From: Fidelibacterota bacterium
GTDB lineage: Bacteria > Fidelibacterota > Marinisomatia > Marinisomatales > TCS55
DNA length: 15,254 nt
Assembly: GCA_014239505.1 (NCBI GenBank)
Contig: JAAZYT010000124.1
Location: forward strand, 1 to 15,254
Direction of reading: 5' to 3'
Shown: positions 1 to 7,871 of the stretch, piece after piece
Layout of the letters: each line of letters begins with the position of its first letter
Numbering within the stretch: the stretch's first letter is position 1
The notes under the pieces: model-generated
Told to the model about the DNA's origin: nothing
Databases searched by the model: none
The model's input: only the letters and a program-made list of their open reading frames with translations
Position numbers and translations under genes: made by a program

Positions 1-336
1 AGACAGGCTTTGAGTCCAGAAGAAATTATGGAACTACCATATACAAATGAAAATATGAGATTAAAAAATATGATCCATCCTAATAAAAGTCCCGATATTT
101 ACGTGATTTTAAAGGAAAATTGGCTATGGACGTCAAAGGTTGGTACGAGCCATGGATCACACTATAGTTACGATTCGCATATTCCATTAATTTTTTCAAA
201 GAAAAATATTAAATCATATAAAATTGATGATGCAGTTTTTTCAGTCGATGCATCTCCTTCAATAGCAAAATATCTTGGACTTATATATCCTAAAAATCTT
301 GATGGTAGTGTATTGAATTTAAAATTTGATAACTAA
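1..336 (+). CDS. Alkaline phosphatase-superfamily protein (type I phosphodiesterase / PafA-like), C-terminal fragment
   Basis: Only the last 111 residues are in the window; the reading frame is open from base 1, so the start lies upstream. The recognisable block is GTSHGSHYSYDSHIPLIF, which matches the C-terminal metal-ligand segment (THG-x-x-Y-D-x-H-x-P-L-I-F) of PafA-like alkaline phosphatases and type I phosphodiesterases/nucleotide pyrophosphatases. The first His of that block is expected to bind catalytic zinc. It is preceded by a PDIYVILK strand and followed by a segment (DAVFSVDASPSIAKYLGL) that resembles the usual 'DIAPTLAALLGI' helix and closes the domain. Family members are normally exported metallo-hydrolases of phosphate mono- or diesters. 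The substrate cannot be told from this fragment. It is separated from trxA by 155 bp and is probably a different transcription unit. Confidence 0.75.
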   Translation, partial: RQALSPEEIMELPYTNENMRLKNMIHPNKSPDIYVILKENWLWTSKVGTSHGSHYSYDSHIPLIFSKKNIKSYKIDDAVFSVDASPSIAKYLGLIYPKNLDGSVLNLKFDN

Positions 337-491
337 TATATTTTTAATTAAACAATTTATTTCTCAAGGTTTTAATAATCATATTTATCTTTATGAAAGA
401 AAAAACAATAATTTTTGAAAAATATTATTTTATTGAAAAGAGTTATAAAGTTAAGTTCAAGACTTATTTTTAACCTCTAAAAGGAGAAGAC

Positions 492-818
492 ATGTCAGAA
501 AGTGTCAAAGAATTTACTTCAGCTAATTTTAATACTGAGGTATTAGAGTCCGATACACCTGTCCTTGTTGATTTTTGGGCTGAATGGTGTGGACCATGTC
601 GTGTAATTGCTCCAGTAGTAGATGAAATTGCTACTGAGTATTCACAAAAAGTTAAAGTTGGAAAGTTAAACGTTGATAATGAAAATCAAATTGCTAGTCA
701 ATTTGGTGTTAGAAGCATTCCAGCTTTACTAATTTTCAAAAATGGTACTGTTGCAAATCAAATTGTTGGCGCTGTACCAAAAAATAAAATAACTGAAATT
801 TTAGACTCAGTTATATAA
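492..818 (+). CDS. trxA: Thioredoxin
   Basis: A 108-residue protein, the normal length for thioredoxin 1. The redox motif WCGPC is at residues 32-36 (Cys33, Cys36), the buried Asp is at 27 (VDFWAEWCGPC) and the cis-proline is at 77 (RSIP). It is a cytosolic dithiol carrier that reduces protein disulfides, including enzymes such as ribonucleotide reductase. The ATG is preceded by AAGGAG at 481-486 with a good spacing, which fixes the start. Its own reductase, trxB, begins 18 bp downstream, so the two form a complete NADPH-TrxB-TrxA relay in one operon. No convincing promoter stands out in the 155-bp upstream gap. Confidence 0.97.
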   Translation: MSESVKEFTSANFNTEVLESDTPVLVDFWAEWCGPCRVIAPVVDEIATEYSQKVKVGKLNVDNENQIASQFGVRSIPALLIFKNGTVANQIVGAVPKNKITEILDSVI

Positions 819-836
819 TATTAATTAATAAAAAGA

Positions 837-1769
837 ATGAATCGAAAGGTTATAATTATTGGCTCTGGTCCCGCAGGTTTGACTGCAGCACTTTATACTG
901 CCAGAGCAAATTTAAATCCGTTAGTATTTGAAGGTAATCAACCAGGAGGTCAGTTAACTATTACCACTGATGTTGAAAACTATCCAGGATTCCCAGAAGG
1001 AATTATGGGTCCTGAGTTAATGGAACAATTTCGCACTCAAGCATCAAGATTTGGTGCAGAATGTCATTTTAAACACGTTACTAAAGTTGATTTCAATACT
1101 CATCCTTTTAAGGTTTGGGTAGCAGATGAAATATTTACTGCTGATTCAATTATAATAGCAACTGGTGCTACTGCAAAAATGCTTGGTTTAGAGAGTGAAA
1201 AAGAACTAATGGGTTATGGAGTTTCAGCTTGTGCGACTTGTGATGGTTTCTTCTATAAAGATAAAAAGGTTATTGTAGTTGGTGGTGGTGATTCTGCCAT
1301 GGAAGAAGCTTCTTATCTTACAAAGTTTGCATCAGAAGTTAAAATAGTTCACAGAAGAGAAGAATTTAGGGCATCTAAAATAATGGTTGAGCGCGTGATG
1401 AAAAATGAAAGAATATCGGTTATTTGGAATTCATCCATTAAAGAGATATTAGGATCAAAAGATAAAGGTGTTCATGGTGTAATTCTTGAAGATGTACAAA
1501 ATAAAAATACCAAAGAAGAAAAATGTGATGGTGTCTTTATGGCAATTGGTCATAAACCTAATACAGATTTATTTGGTGATATTCTAGATTCTGATGCTGC
1601 AGGATACTTGATTACAAAAGAAGGTAATACTGCAACAAATATTGAAGGTATTTTTGCTTGTGGTGATGTACAAGATCATGTTTATCGCCAAGCAGTTACA
1701 GCTGCTGGAAGCGGTTGTATGTCTGCAATAGATGCTGAACGTTACTTAGAAACTTTAAAAAACAATTAA
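837..1769 (+). CDS. trxB: Thioredoxin reductase (NADPH)
   Basis: A 310-residue low-molecular-weight thioredoxin reductase. It carries the FAD Rossmann motif GSGPAG (residues 9-14), the redox-active pair CATC (Cys132, Cys135), the NADPH Rossmann motif GGGDSA (149-154), the NADPH 2'-phosphate site HRRxxxR (172-178) and the C-terminal FAD motif GIFACGD (271-277). It transfers electrons from NADPH through FAD and the Cys pair to thioredoxin, encoded immediately upstream. The spacing to trxA is 18 bp and only a weak purine-rich AAAAGA precedes the ATG, which suggests translation aided by the upstream gene. The HRRxxxR pair favours NADPH over ferredoxin as electron donor. Nothing is missing from the family pattern. 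Confidence 0.97.
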   Translation: MNRKVIIIGSGPAGLTAALYTARANLNPLVFEGNQPGGQLTITTDVENYPGFPEGIMGPELMEQFRTQASRFGAECHFKHVTKVDFNTHPFKVWVADEIFTADSIIIATGATAKMLGLESEKELMGYGVSACATCDGFFYKDKKVIVVGGGDSAMEEASYLTKFASEVKIVHRREEFRASKIMVERVMKNERISVIWNSSIKEILGSKDKGVHGVILEDVQNKNTKEEKCDGVFMAIGHKPNTDLFGDILDSDAAGYLITKEGNTATNIEGIFACGDVQDHVYRQAVTAAGSGCMSAIDAERYLETLKNN

Positions 1770-1785
1770 CTTTTCGATTTGTCTT

Positions 1786-1804
1786 TTGCCATAAGGAGGC
1801 AAGA
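1786..1804 (+). promoter_or_regulatory. Strong Shine-Dalgarno inside a small potential hairpin
   Basis: The sequence TAAGGAGG (1792-1799) is the strongest ribosome-binding site in the window and lies 4 bases before the ATG at 1804. TTGCC at 1786-1790 can pair with GGCAA at 1798-1802 across a 7-base loop, with possible extension through a G-U pair and one A-U pair into the start codon. The ribosome-binding site would then sit in the loop and 3' arm. The site decides the start of the ABC ATPase gene. The hairpin is short and could be chance. Confidence 0.4.
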
Positions 1805-2547
1805 TGAATCAACAGTCAACTTTAATATATGAATTAAAAGGTCTTAAAAAGACCTATAATAATCAAACAGTTTTAAATATACGTCGTTTACAATTCCATC
1901 GAGGTACAATATATGGAATAGTAGGGCCAATAGGTTCAGGTAAGACAACATTGTTAAATCTAATGTCTGGTCATGATAAAGAATCTGATGGACTATTAAA
2001 ATATGATATGAATCAATTTAAAACAAATTGGTTGGGTAAAACCTTATCCACTCCAGAAATACAATTATTTAATTCTGAAAAAATAAATAATAATGCAAAA
2101 GTAAGTAATTTACTAAGTTCTAATAAAATTGATAATGTATCAAAATATTTTAATAATAGTTCTCTAAAATTAATACAAAATAAAAATATTAAAGATTTAT
2201 CAAAAGGAGAAGTAGCTTATTTAAACATGATTTTGGCAGTTAACTCAGATCCTAGAGTATTATTAATTGATGATTATGCGATTAATTTTGATAAAAATAT
2301 GGAATTAGACTTTCGTAAAAAATTAATTCTAATGAATAAAAATCTTGGAACAACTATTTTACTATCAGCACCTAATGATCAAAACCTTAAATTTATTTCA
2401 TCAGTTTTAATTTATTTAGATAATGGACATATTTCTAAAATTCGTTCGGGTGTAGCAAAAACTCCAAAAAAATACACTAAAAGTTCGAATGACAAAAAAG
2501 GTGTAAAAAGTAAACGTTTCAATTCAAAAAAAAGAACTAATCGATAA
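1804..2547 (+). CDS. Orphan ABC-type ATPase with altered catalytic residues and a basic tail
   Basis: A 247-residue ABC nucleotide-binding domain. The Walker A is GPIGSGKTT (41-49), the signature is LSKGE (132-136) and the Walker B is RVLLID (151-156), with the D-loop Asp at 163. Three hydrolysis residues look changed. The catalytic Glu after Walker B is Asp157 (LIDDY). The H-loop His is replaced (LLSAPND, Ala189 or Pro190). The Q-loop Gln appears as Ser82 in LSTPEIQLF, compared with the common FQNPxxQLF. After the domain comes a lysine-rich tail (216-247; 13 Lys/Arg and one Asp). No permease or binding-protein gene is adjacent; the neighbours are trxB (34 bp upstream) and a heptose kinase (65 bp downstream). 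It could be the ATPase of a transporter encoded elsewhere or a non-transport regulatory ATPase. The fold is sure, the role unknown. Confidence 0.8.
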   Translation: MNQQSTLIYELKGLKKTYNNQTVLNIRRLQFHRGTIYGIVGPIGSGKTTLLNLMSGHDKESDGLLKYDMNQFKTNWLGKTLSTPEIQLFNSEKINNNAKVSNLLSSNKIDNVSKYFNNSSLKLIQNKNIKDLSKGEVAYLNMILAVNSDPRVLLIDDYAINFDKNMELDFRKKLILMNKNLGTTILLSAPNDQNLKFISSVLIYLDNGHISKIRSGVAKTPKKYTKSSNDKKGVKSKRFNSKKRTNR

Positions 2548-2612
2548 TTATAAAAATATGTTAATTTTACATAAATATAATAAAAATAACTCTTTTTAGG
2601 GAAATTAATTTC

Positions 2613-3587
2613 ATGTTAAAAAAACGTTTTAATGAAATCAATAGTGAATTCAGCAAGAAAAAAATTCTTGTTATTGGTGATTTAATGTTAGACTCATATT
2701 TATGGGGTAGTTCTGAAAGAATATCACCAGAGGCACCAGTACCTATAATTCAAGTTAATAAGGTAGAGCATAATCTTGGAGGTGCAGCAAATGTAGCTTT
2801 GAACCTTTCATCTCTTGGCTGTGAAGTTTTACTTGTTGGATTGATCGGCACTGATGCTGAGGGAGAAATCCTTAAAAAATTATTATATAAAAACAATATA
2901 GATTTTACATCTTTAGTAGAAAGCGTAAAACGACCTACGACTGTAAAATCAAGAATAATATCACAGGATCAACAAGTTCTAAGAACCGATAGGGAAATAA
3001 TTGATGATATATCTATGGAATCAAATGAAGAACTTAATTCAATAGTTTCTTCATTTATTAATAATGTTGATGGTGTGATTTTAGAAGATTATAATAAAGG
3101 TGTATTAAATACTTTTTCAATTTCAAAAATTATCAATTTAGCTAATGCTGCAAATAAACCAGTTTACGTTGATCCAAAAGTAAAAAACTTTGATTTATAT
3201 AAAAATGTAAGATTATTTAAACCTAATCTTTCAGAATTTAGAAGTTTTTACAAAAAAAACACTTCCTTAGAAAAAGATGGATTTGATTTAAAAAATAATT
3301 TAAATACTGATATTCTTATGATAACTAGAAGTGCAGATGGAGTTTCTCTTTTTGTTGATACAGATTATTATGACATTCCAACAAATGCTAGAAGCGTGCA
3401 TGATGTATCTGGAGCTGGAGATACAGTAATAGCAACTTTTACATTATCTGATTTGTGCGGTGCTACACCAAAAGAGTCAGTTCTTTTATCTAATTTTGCT
3501 GCAGGTAGAGTTTGTGAAGAAGTTGGTGTTGTACCTATTAATCTTAATATGTTAATTGAAATGATTGAACATCACGATAAACTTTAG
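2613..3587 (+). CDS. rfaE1: D-glycero-beta-D-manno-heptose-7-phosphate kinase (HldE kinase domain, stand-alone)
   Basis: A 324-residue PfkB/ribokinase-family kinase. The N-terminal GDLMLDSYLWG and RISPEAPVPI (22-45) and NLGGAANVALNL (54-65) are typical of the RfaE/HldE kinase domain. VLRTDRE (122-128) and DYNKGVL (159-165) follow, and DVSGAGDT (264-271) supplies the anion hole and catalytic base Asp270. It should phosphorylate heptose 7-phosphate at C1 with ATP in the cytosol, a step toward ADP-heptose for the LPS inner core. The protein stops after the kinase domain. The adenylyltransferase half present in the roughly 477-residue E. coli HldE is absent, so that activity must be encoded elsewhere. 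An AGGGA ribosome-binding site (2598-2602) supports the ATG. A related ADP-sugar kinase specificity cannot be ruled out. Confidence 0.85.
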   Translation: MLKKRFNEINSEFSKKKILVIGDLMLDSYLWGSSERISPEAPVPIIQVNKVEHNLGGAANVALNLSSLGCEVLLVGLIGTDAEGEILKKLLYKNNIDFTSLVESVKRPTTVKSRIISQDQQVLRTDREIIDDISMESNEELNSIVSSFINNVDGVILEDYNKGVLNTFSISKIINLANAANKPVYVDPKVKNFDLYKNVRLFKPNLSEFRSFYKKNTSLEKDGFDLKNNLNTDILMITRSADGVSLFVDTDYYDIPTNARSVHDVSGAGDTVIATFTLSDLCGATPKESVLLSNFAAGRVCEEVGVVPINLNMLIEMIEHHDKL

Positions 3588-3600
3588 TTAAGAACTTTTT

Positions 3601-5220
3601 GTGATTTTATTTAAATATCCTTTATTCATCATCACGCTAACATATTTAGCTTTTTCTCAACCAGAGAATCGTTTTTTACCTTTTGACTGGGTACAGTATA
3701 GGCAAACTGGGAAAATTAATTCTATTTCTTTTAGTAATCGTTATGCTTACATAGGAACTCAACTAGGCGGTGTTCAGCGTTTTAATTTATTATCAAATCG
3801 TTTTGAAGAGCCTATTACAAGAGCACAAGGATTAAGAAGTAATTCTATTAATGCAGTTCATAGAGCCTCTAATGGTGTGTTGTGGGTAGGATCATCTTAT
3901 GGCATAGAATATAGTCTATCTGAAGAAGGTGATTGGACTTCTATTAATCGTGACTTTTTGGGTCTCCCATTTGGTGAAACCATATACAGAATTGGAGAAT
4001 CTGATCAAGACATTTGGTTAGAAACGTCTACGTTATTTTATCGCCTTGATCCAATTACTGGTGTAGTAACTGGAAGAATGTCAAACCCCAATGTTTCAGT
4101 ATTGTGGAGTTCAGGTTTAATAAGATTTCAGATTGATTTATCTAATCTATTATTTGAATATTCAATCTCAAATGGATGGATGACTGATTTTCGTTCACTT
4201 ATTAGTCCGAATGGTAAACAAATGCGCGTTACAAGTATTGCTACATCTATAAGGGACGAAATATGGTTAGGAACTGAAGATGGGACTTTTTTCATAGGTG
4301 ATAATACTATGAAAACTTTTTCCCCTTTTCGATTTACTCTTGCTAATAATGATATTCAATATATTGAAGGTAAAGATTCATTTTGGCTAGGTGGTCGATT
4401 AAATCAGTATTCTTCAGGAGTTACATATTTTGATATAGATCGAAGTATTTGTGATGTATTCACTTTTAATGAAAACATTAATATGGACCGTAATTCTATT
4501 TATAGTATTATAAAACTGAATGATGAAATCTGGTTTGGTGGAAAAGATGGCATTATTGTATATAATACTAAAAAAGATTTTTGGAGGACCTTTAATGTAA
4601 ATATAGGTACTAACAAGCCCTTAATTAATTCGTTTTTAAAAATTAATAATGAAATTTGGTTAGCTACTAATAATGGAATAGTGATTTTAAATAAAAATAA
4701 TAAAAGTCGTATTAATAATGAAATTGTAGATTATTTTAATAATAATATTATATACGATTTATCTAATACTGAAAATCATATATTTATTACTACGGAAGTC
4801 GGATTATATATTTATGATAATAACAATAATAAAATTTATGATTTAGAATCATTTGGATATAAAACTAAAAATTTTATTACCCCTTCTAATCATTTTGATT
4901 ATACTGCGATTACTAAAGATGAAAAATATATGTATTTCGCCAATCAATCAGGAATAATAGTTTTTAACTTTAAAGATAGAAGTTGGTCTAATGCAGTTGA
5001 GTCTTCAATCTATGGTTCTCAAGAAATTAAATCTATTGCGGTTGATAAAGAAAAAATATTTATAGCAACAATAAATGGAGTTGTAGAATTTGATATGAAT
5101 AATAACTCTTTAGAAATTTATAATTATAAATTTTTTGGTAGCATAAATGATATTTATATTAAAGGTAAGAAAATTTGGCTTGGAACATCTGAAGGTCTAA
5201 TTTCGTATAGGTACAAATGA
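3601..5220 (+). CDS. Exported beta-propeller-repeat protein (two-component-regulator-propeller type, no kinase domain)
   Basis: A 539-residue protein starting at GTG, 13 bp after the heptose kinase stop. The GTG is chosen because it gives a complete signal peptide (residues 1-19, hydrophobic, ending AFS-Q) and there is no nearby in-frame ATG. The rest is made of about 40-50-residue repeats with the core 'IWLGT-x-x-G-(I/L)-x-x-(Y/F)'. They are visible near residues 49, 94, 138, 221, 261, 310, 352, 394, 444, 486 and 525, with a weak one near 182. This is the Reg_prop/PorZ-like blade pattern, enough for one large or two smaller propellers. No membrane, kinase or DNA-binding domain follows, so it is probably a periplasmic or surface scaffold or sensor. 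Its stop overlaps the next start by 4 nt (ATGA), so the two are likely translationally coupled. Asn-rich stretches reflect the AT bias. Confidence 0.75.
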   Translation: MILFKYPLFIITLTYLAFSQPENRFLPFDWVQYRQTGKINSISFSNRYAYIGTQLGGVQRFNLLSNRFEEPITRAQGLRSNSINAVHRASNGVLWVGSSYGIEYSLSEEGDWTSINRDFLGLPFGETIYRIGESDQDIWLETSTLFYRLDPITGVVTGRMSNPNVSVLWSSGLIRFQIDLSNLLFEYSISNGWMTDFRSLISPNGKQMRVTSIATSIRDEIWLGTEDGTFFIGDNTMKTFSPFRFTLANNDIQYIEGKDSFWLGGRLNQYSSGVTYFDIDRSICDVFTFNENINMDRNSIYSIIKLNDEIWFGGKDGIIVYNTKKDFWRTFNVNIGTNKPLINSFLKINNEIWLATNNGIVILNKNNKSRINNEIVDYFNNNIIYDLSNTENHIFITTEVGLYIYDNNNNKIYDLESFGYKTKNFITPSNHFDYTAITKDEKYMYFANQSGIIVFNFKDRSWSNAVESSIYGSQEIKSIAVDKEKIFIATINGVVEFDMNNNSLEIYNYKFFGSINDIYIKGKKIWLGTSEGLISYRYK

Positions 5221-6473
5221 AGAAAACAACATTTTATATTTTTATATTCTTATTTAGCTACTTGAGTGCTCAATCTCAGATGTTAAATAAGCGTGACAAT
5301 AATCTTATTAGGCAATATGGATTTTCATTCTATACTGTAGCAGATAACATGTCTGATTCAATACGTGTTTTATCTTATTTATCAGTGCCAAATAATGTTT
5401 TACAGTTTATAAAAAATGATAAAAACTTTGAAGCTGGCTATGAAGCTACGCTATCAATAAAAGAAAAAAAAGGCTCCCAACTTGGTCGAAAAAATTGGGT
5501 CAATACACTAGTTACTAATGAGTATTTAGAATCTGTTTCAAAAGAAATATATACTATTCATTTTGCTGAATTTAAAGTTCCAATTGGAAATTATATCATT
5601 TCAGCTGAATTACTTGATAAAGATTCAAATGAAAGTGGATTAAGATTTAAAGAGTTAAACTTATCAAAGAAAAGTAGTGAGATTGAATTATACAGCCCCT
5701 TTTTCATTGATTATCTTTCTGGAAAATGGGGATTGAACGAAAATGAAATACCACTTTTTCAAAATTTTCATACTGATAAAATAACAAGGACTTCTGTATT
5801 TATTTCTGGAAAAGTTAAAGACTCTCCTTATGAATTAGATGTAACAGTTTTAAATGCTAAGAAAAAAGAACTTTGGAAAAAAACTTTTCAATCTGAAACT
5901 GATGAAGGATACTTTCATCAACGAATAATTATACCAGAAGATGTTGCAAAGCAAGGTCTTCGTAAAAGGGTAGATATAGTTCTTAGACAAGAAGGTAAAA
6001 AGAAAAAAAATTCAGTGATTTTAGCTGTGTCAAGGCAAGGTATATCTGGTTCTATTAGTGATATATCACAAGCTATTCAAAATATGCGATATATATTAAA
6101 AGATGACGAATGGAAAAAATTAAGTAAATCTAAAAGTGACGAACAAGAAACCTTATTTTTAGAATATTGGACTGCAAAAGATCCTACACCTGAAACTCCA
6201 AACAATGAGTTAATGAATGAATATTTTTCTAGAGTAAACTACTCAAATTTTAATTTTAAAGGATATTCTCAAGGTTGGAAGACAGATATGGGTATGATAT
6301 ATATATTATTTGGTCCACCAGAAGATCTTGAAGTGTATAATGACCCTATAAGTAGGGTTTATTCACAAAGATGGCACTATTATAGAATCAATAAATTTTT
6401 TGATTTTGTAGATGAGCAAGGTTTTGGTGATTACCGACTGTCTACTCCTTTTTTCCGTGGACAAAGTTGGTAA
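5217..6473 (+). CDS. GWxTD domain-containing exported protein
   Basis: A 418-residue protein with a signal peptide (about 1-18, ending SAQ-S), a middle region rich in beta strands (about 30-280), and a C-terminal GWxTD domain. The C-terminal domain shows EWKKLSKSKSDEQETLFLEYW (starting near 298), a P-rich turn, then GWKTDMGMIYILFGPPED (353-370). 'GWxTDxGxxyIxfGPPd' is the defining signature of the family. These proteins are widespread in FCB-group bacteria and have no established biochemical function; an extracytoplasmic role is likely from the signal peptide. The ATG overlaps the stop of the propeller gene (ATGA), which points to a functional pair. The domain reads through to a normal end, with no sign of truncation. 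Confidence 0.85.
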   Translation: MKKTTFYIFIFLFSYLSAQSQMLNKRDNNLIRQYGFSFYTVADNMSDSIRVLSYLSVPNNVLQFIKNDKNFEAGYEATLSIKEKKGSQLGRKNWVNTLVTNEYLESVSKEIYTIHFAEFKVPIGNYIISAELLDKDSNESGLRFKELNLSKKSSEIELYSPFFIDYLSGKWGLNENEIPLFQNFHTDKITRTSVFISGKVKDSPYELDVTVLNAKKKELWKKTFQSETDEGYFHQRIIIPEDVAKQGLRKRVDIVLRQEGKKKKNSVILAVSRQGISGSISDISQAIQNMRYILKDDEWKKLSKSKSDEQETLFLEYWTAKDPTPETPNNELMNEYFSRVNYSNFNFKGYSQGWKTDMGMIYILFGPPEDLEVYNDPISRVYSQRWHYYRINKFFDFVDEQGFGDYRLSTPFFRGQSW

Positions 6474-6508
6474 CTACTTTTTAATATTTTAATTTGTTTA
6501 ATAAACTA

Positions 6509-6522
6509 CACTATAAATAGTG
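6509..6522. repeat. 14-bp dyad overlapping a GTG start
   Basis: CACTAT (6509-6514) and ATAGTG (6517-6522) are perfect inverted arms around two central A bases. The right arm contains the GTG start codon of the nuclease gene. The spacing is too short for an RNA hairpin, so if real it would be a protein-binding dyad. It may be chance in AT-rich DNA. Confidence 0.3.
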
Positions 6523-7305
6523 GAATATTTTTCATATAGTAGTTTAGAGTCATTTAATAAATGCCCATCTCAATTTAGTTTTAGATATATAGATAAAATA
6601 AAGAATAATGATGAAAGTATTGAAGCATTTATGGGTAAACGCGTTCATGAAGCGTTAGAATATTTATATAATGAAGTTTTGCAAAATCATTTTCTTTTTA
6701 TTGATTCTATTATTGAAAAATATCATGAAAATTGGGAATTTCATTGGCATGATCGTATTGCAATTGTACACAAAGATAAATCGATTAAGTTTTATTATGA
6801 ACTTGGAGAAAAGTGCTTAGCTGCATACTATCGAAATTACAATCCTTTTAATCAACCAGTTGTTGGAACAGAAGTTGAATTTATTTTTTCTATTAATTCT
6901 ACTAATAATTATTTACTAAAAGGTATTATTGACAGAATTGATCATGATGGAGATGGAAATTATGAGATTCATGATTATAAAAGTGGTAAAAGAGCGATGT
7001 CTCAATATCAAGCAAATAATGATAAACAATTAGCATTATATCAAATTGCGTTAGAGCAAAACTATAATAATGTATCCTCTGTCAAATTGATATGGCATTT
7101 TTTACAACATAATCTTGAAATTAAATCTAGTCGTAATAGTATTCAAATTAATAAACTAATTGAAGATACTAAATTAAAAATCAATAAAATTAGAAAAAAA
7201 ATAGATACGGGTGAAGATTTTCTACCTAAAGAGAGCATTCTATGTAATTGGTGTTATTATTGGGAAGAATGCAGTGCTAAGAATGGTTCAAATCCATATA
7301 TTTAA
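6520..7305 (+). CDS. PD-(D/E)XK nuclease, RecB/Cas4-like, with Fe-S-type cysteines
   Basis: A 261-residue protein of the PDDEXK_1 (RecB-like/Cas4-like) nuclease family. The N-terminal SYSSLESFNKCPSQF motif (5-19) carries Cys15. His43 lies in GKRVHEAL. GIIDRID supplies Asp138 (motif II) and YEIHDYKSG supplies Asp152 and Lys154 (motif III). QLALY (170-174) is the QxxxY motif. The C-terminal C-x2-C-x5-C (Cys242, 245, 251) with Cys15 forms the four-cysteine set that binds a 4Fe-4S cluster in AddB and Cas4. It should cut DNA ends or single strands using Mg/Mn. GTG is the only start before the conserved motif, since an in-frame TAA lies 6 bases upstream; no clear ribosome-binding site is seen. RNase HI starts 6 bp after its stop. 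There is no CRISPR array or cas1/cas2 here, so Cas4 is unlikely. Confidence 0.85.
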   Translation: MEYFSYSSLESFNKCPSQFSFRYIDKIKNNDESIEAFMGKRVHEALEYLYNEVLQNHFLFIDSIIEKYHENWEFHWHDRIAIVHKDKSIKFYYELGEKCLAAYYRNYNPFNQPVVGTEVEFIFSINSTNNYLLKGIIDRIDHDGDGNYEIHDYKSGKRAMSQYQANNDKQLALYQIALEQNYNNVSSVKLIWHFLQHNLEIKSSRNSIQINKLIEDTKLKINKIRKKIDTGEDFLPKESILCNWCYYWEECSAKNGSNPYI

Positions 7306-7311
7306 ACTACG

Positions 7312-7821
7312 ATGAAACTTACAAAAATTGAAATTGGTGCATTAAAAGAAGTATTGTCAAAAATTGACAATTTTAATTCTAATGTTCTTCAAAAATTATA
7401 TAAACGTTTAAATAATGATTTAAAGATAACAATGTTTATTGATGGTGCTGCAGATTTAAACTCTAAGACTGCTGGAATAGGTGGAGTTATTTACAAAGAT
7501 AATGATGAATTATTTACTTTTTCTGAATACTTACATGATTCTACTAATAACGAAGCTGAGTATACTGCTCTTATTAGAGGACTTGAATATTTAATAAAAA
7601 TGAATTTATTAAATGTAGAAATTTTTTCTGATAGTGAATTAGTTGTTAAGCAAATCAGTGGAGAGTACAAAGTTAAAAACTCTCGAATGCAAAAATTAAA
7701 CAAAACAGCTCAGTTATTATTTGCCAAGCTTGATAAATGGTCTTTTACACATATTTTGAGAGATAAAAATAAAGTTGCAGATAAATTAGCTGGAGAAGGA
7801 AGATCGAAAGGGAAAAAATAA
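7312..7821 (+). CDS. rnhA: Ribonuclease HI family protein with an N-terminal helical extension
   Basis: A 169-residue protein with an RNase H fold from about residue 39. The four catalytic acidic residues can be placed: Asp44 (MFIDGAAD), Glu83 (NNEAEYTAL), Asp107 (FSDSELVV) and Asp157 (KVADKLAGE). SGEYKVKNSRM (116-126) and the C-terminal FTHILRDKNKVADKLA match the shorter archaeal/YpdQ-type RNase HI rather than the E. coli protein with its basic handle. It should cleave RNA in RNA-DNA hybrids in the cytosol. The first 38 residues are a predicted helical extension that does not look like the hybrid-binding domain of longer enzymes. It begins 6 bp after the nuclease gene, so the two are probably co-transcribed. 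The C-terminus is basic (GRSKGKK). Confidence 0.88.
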   Translation: MKLTKIEIGALKEVLSKIDNFNSNVLQKLYKRLNNDLKITMFIDGAADLNSKTAGIGGVIYKDNDELFTFSEYLHDSTNNEAEYTALIRGLEYLIKMNLLNVEIFSDSELVVKQISGEYKVKNSRMQKLNKTAQLLFAKLDKWSFTHILRDKNKVADKLAGEGRSKGKK

Positions 7822-7871
7822 TTTTTGTTTATAAGTTTTTGTTGATGATACGATGAGAGTTTTAAATTAGA

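Noticed and set aside
415..449. TTGAAA ... TATAAA promoter upstream of trxA
   Set aside because: The spacing between the elements (about 23 bases) is far from optimal and similar matches are frequent in this AT-rich gap.
393..473. 26-codon open frame (MKEKTIIFEKYYF...) upstream of trxA
   Set aside because: It has no ribosome-binding site and AT-rich composition typical of random small frames; no evidence that it is translated.
6520..7305. Cas4 / CRISPR adaptation nuclease
   Set aside because: The motifs fit Cas4-like nucleases, but there is no CRISPR array or cas1/cas2 in the window and the partner is RNase HI; the broader PD-(D/E)XK label is safer.
7491..7703. Open frame of 70 codons on the minus strand
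   Set aside because: It lies wholly inside rnhA, whose catalytic residues are all in the plus frame; the minus product has no recognisable motif.
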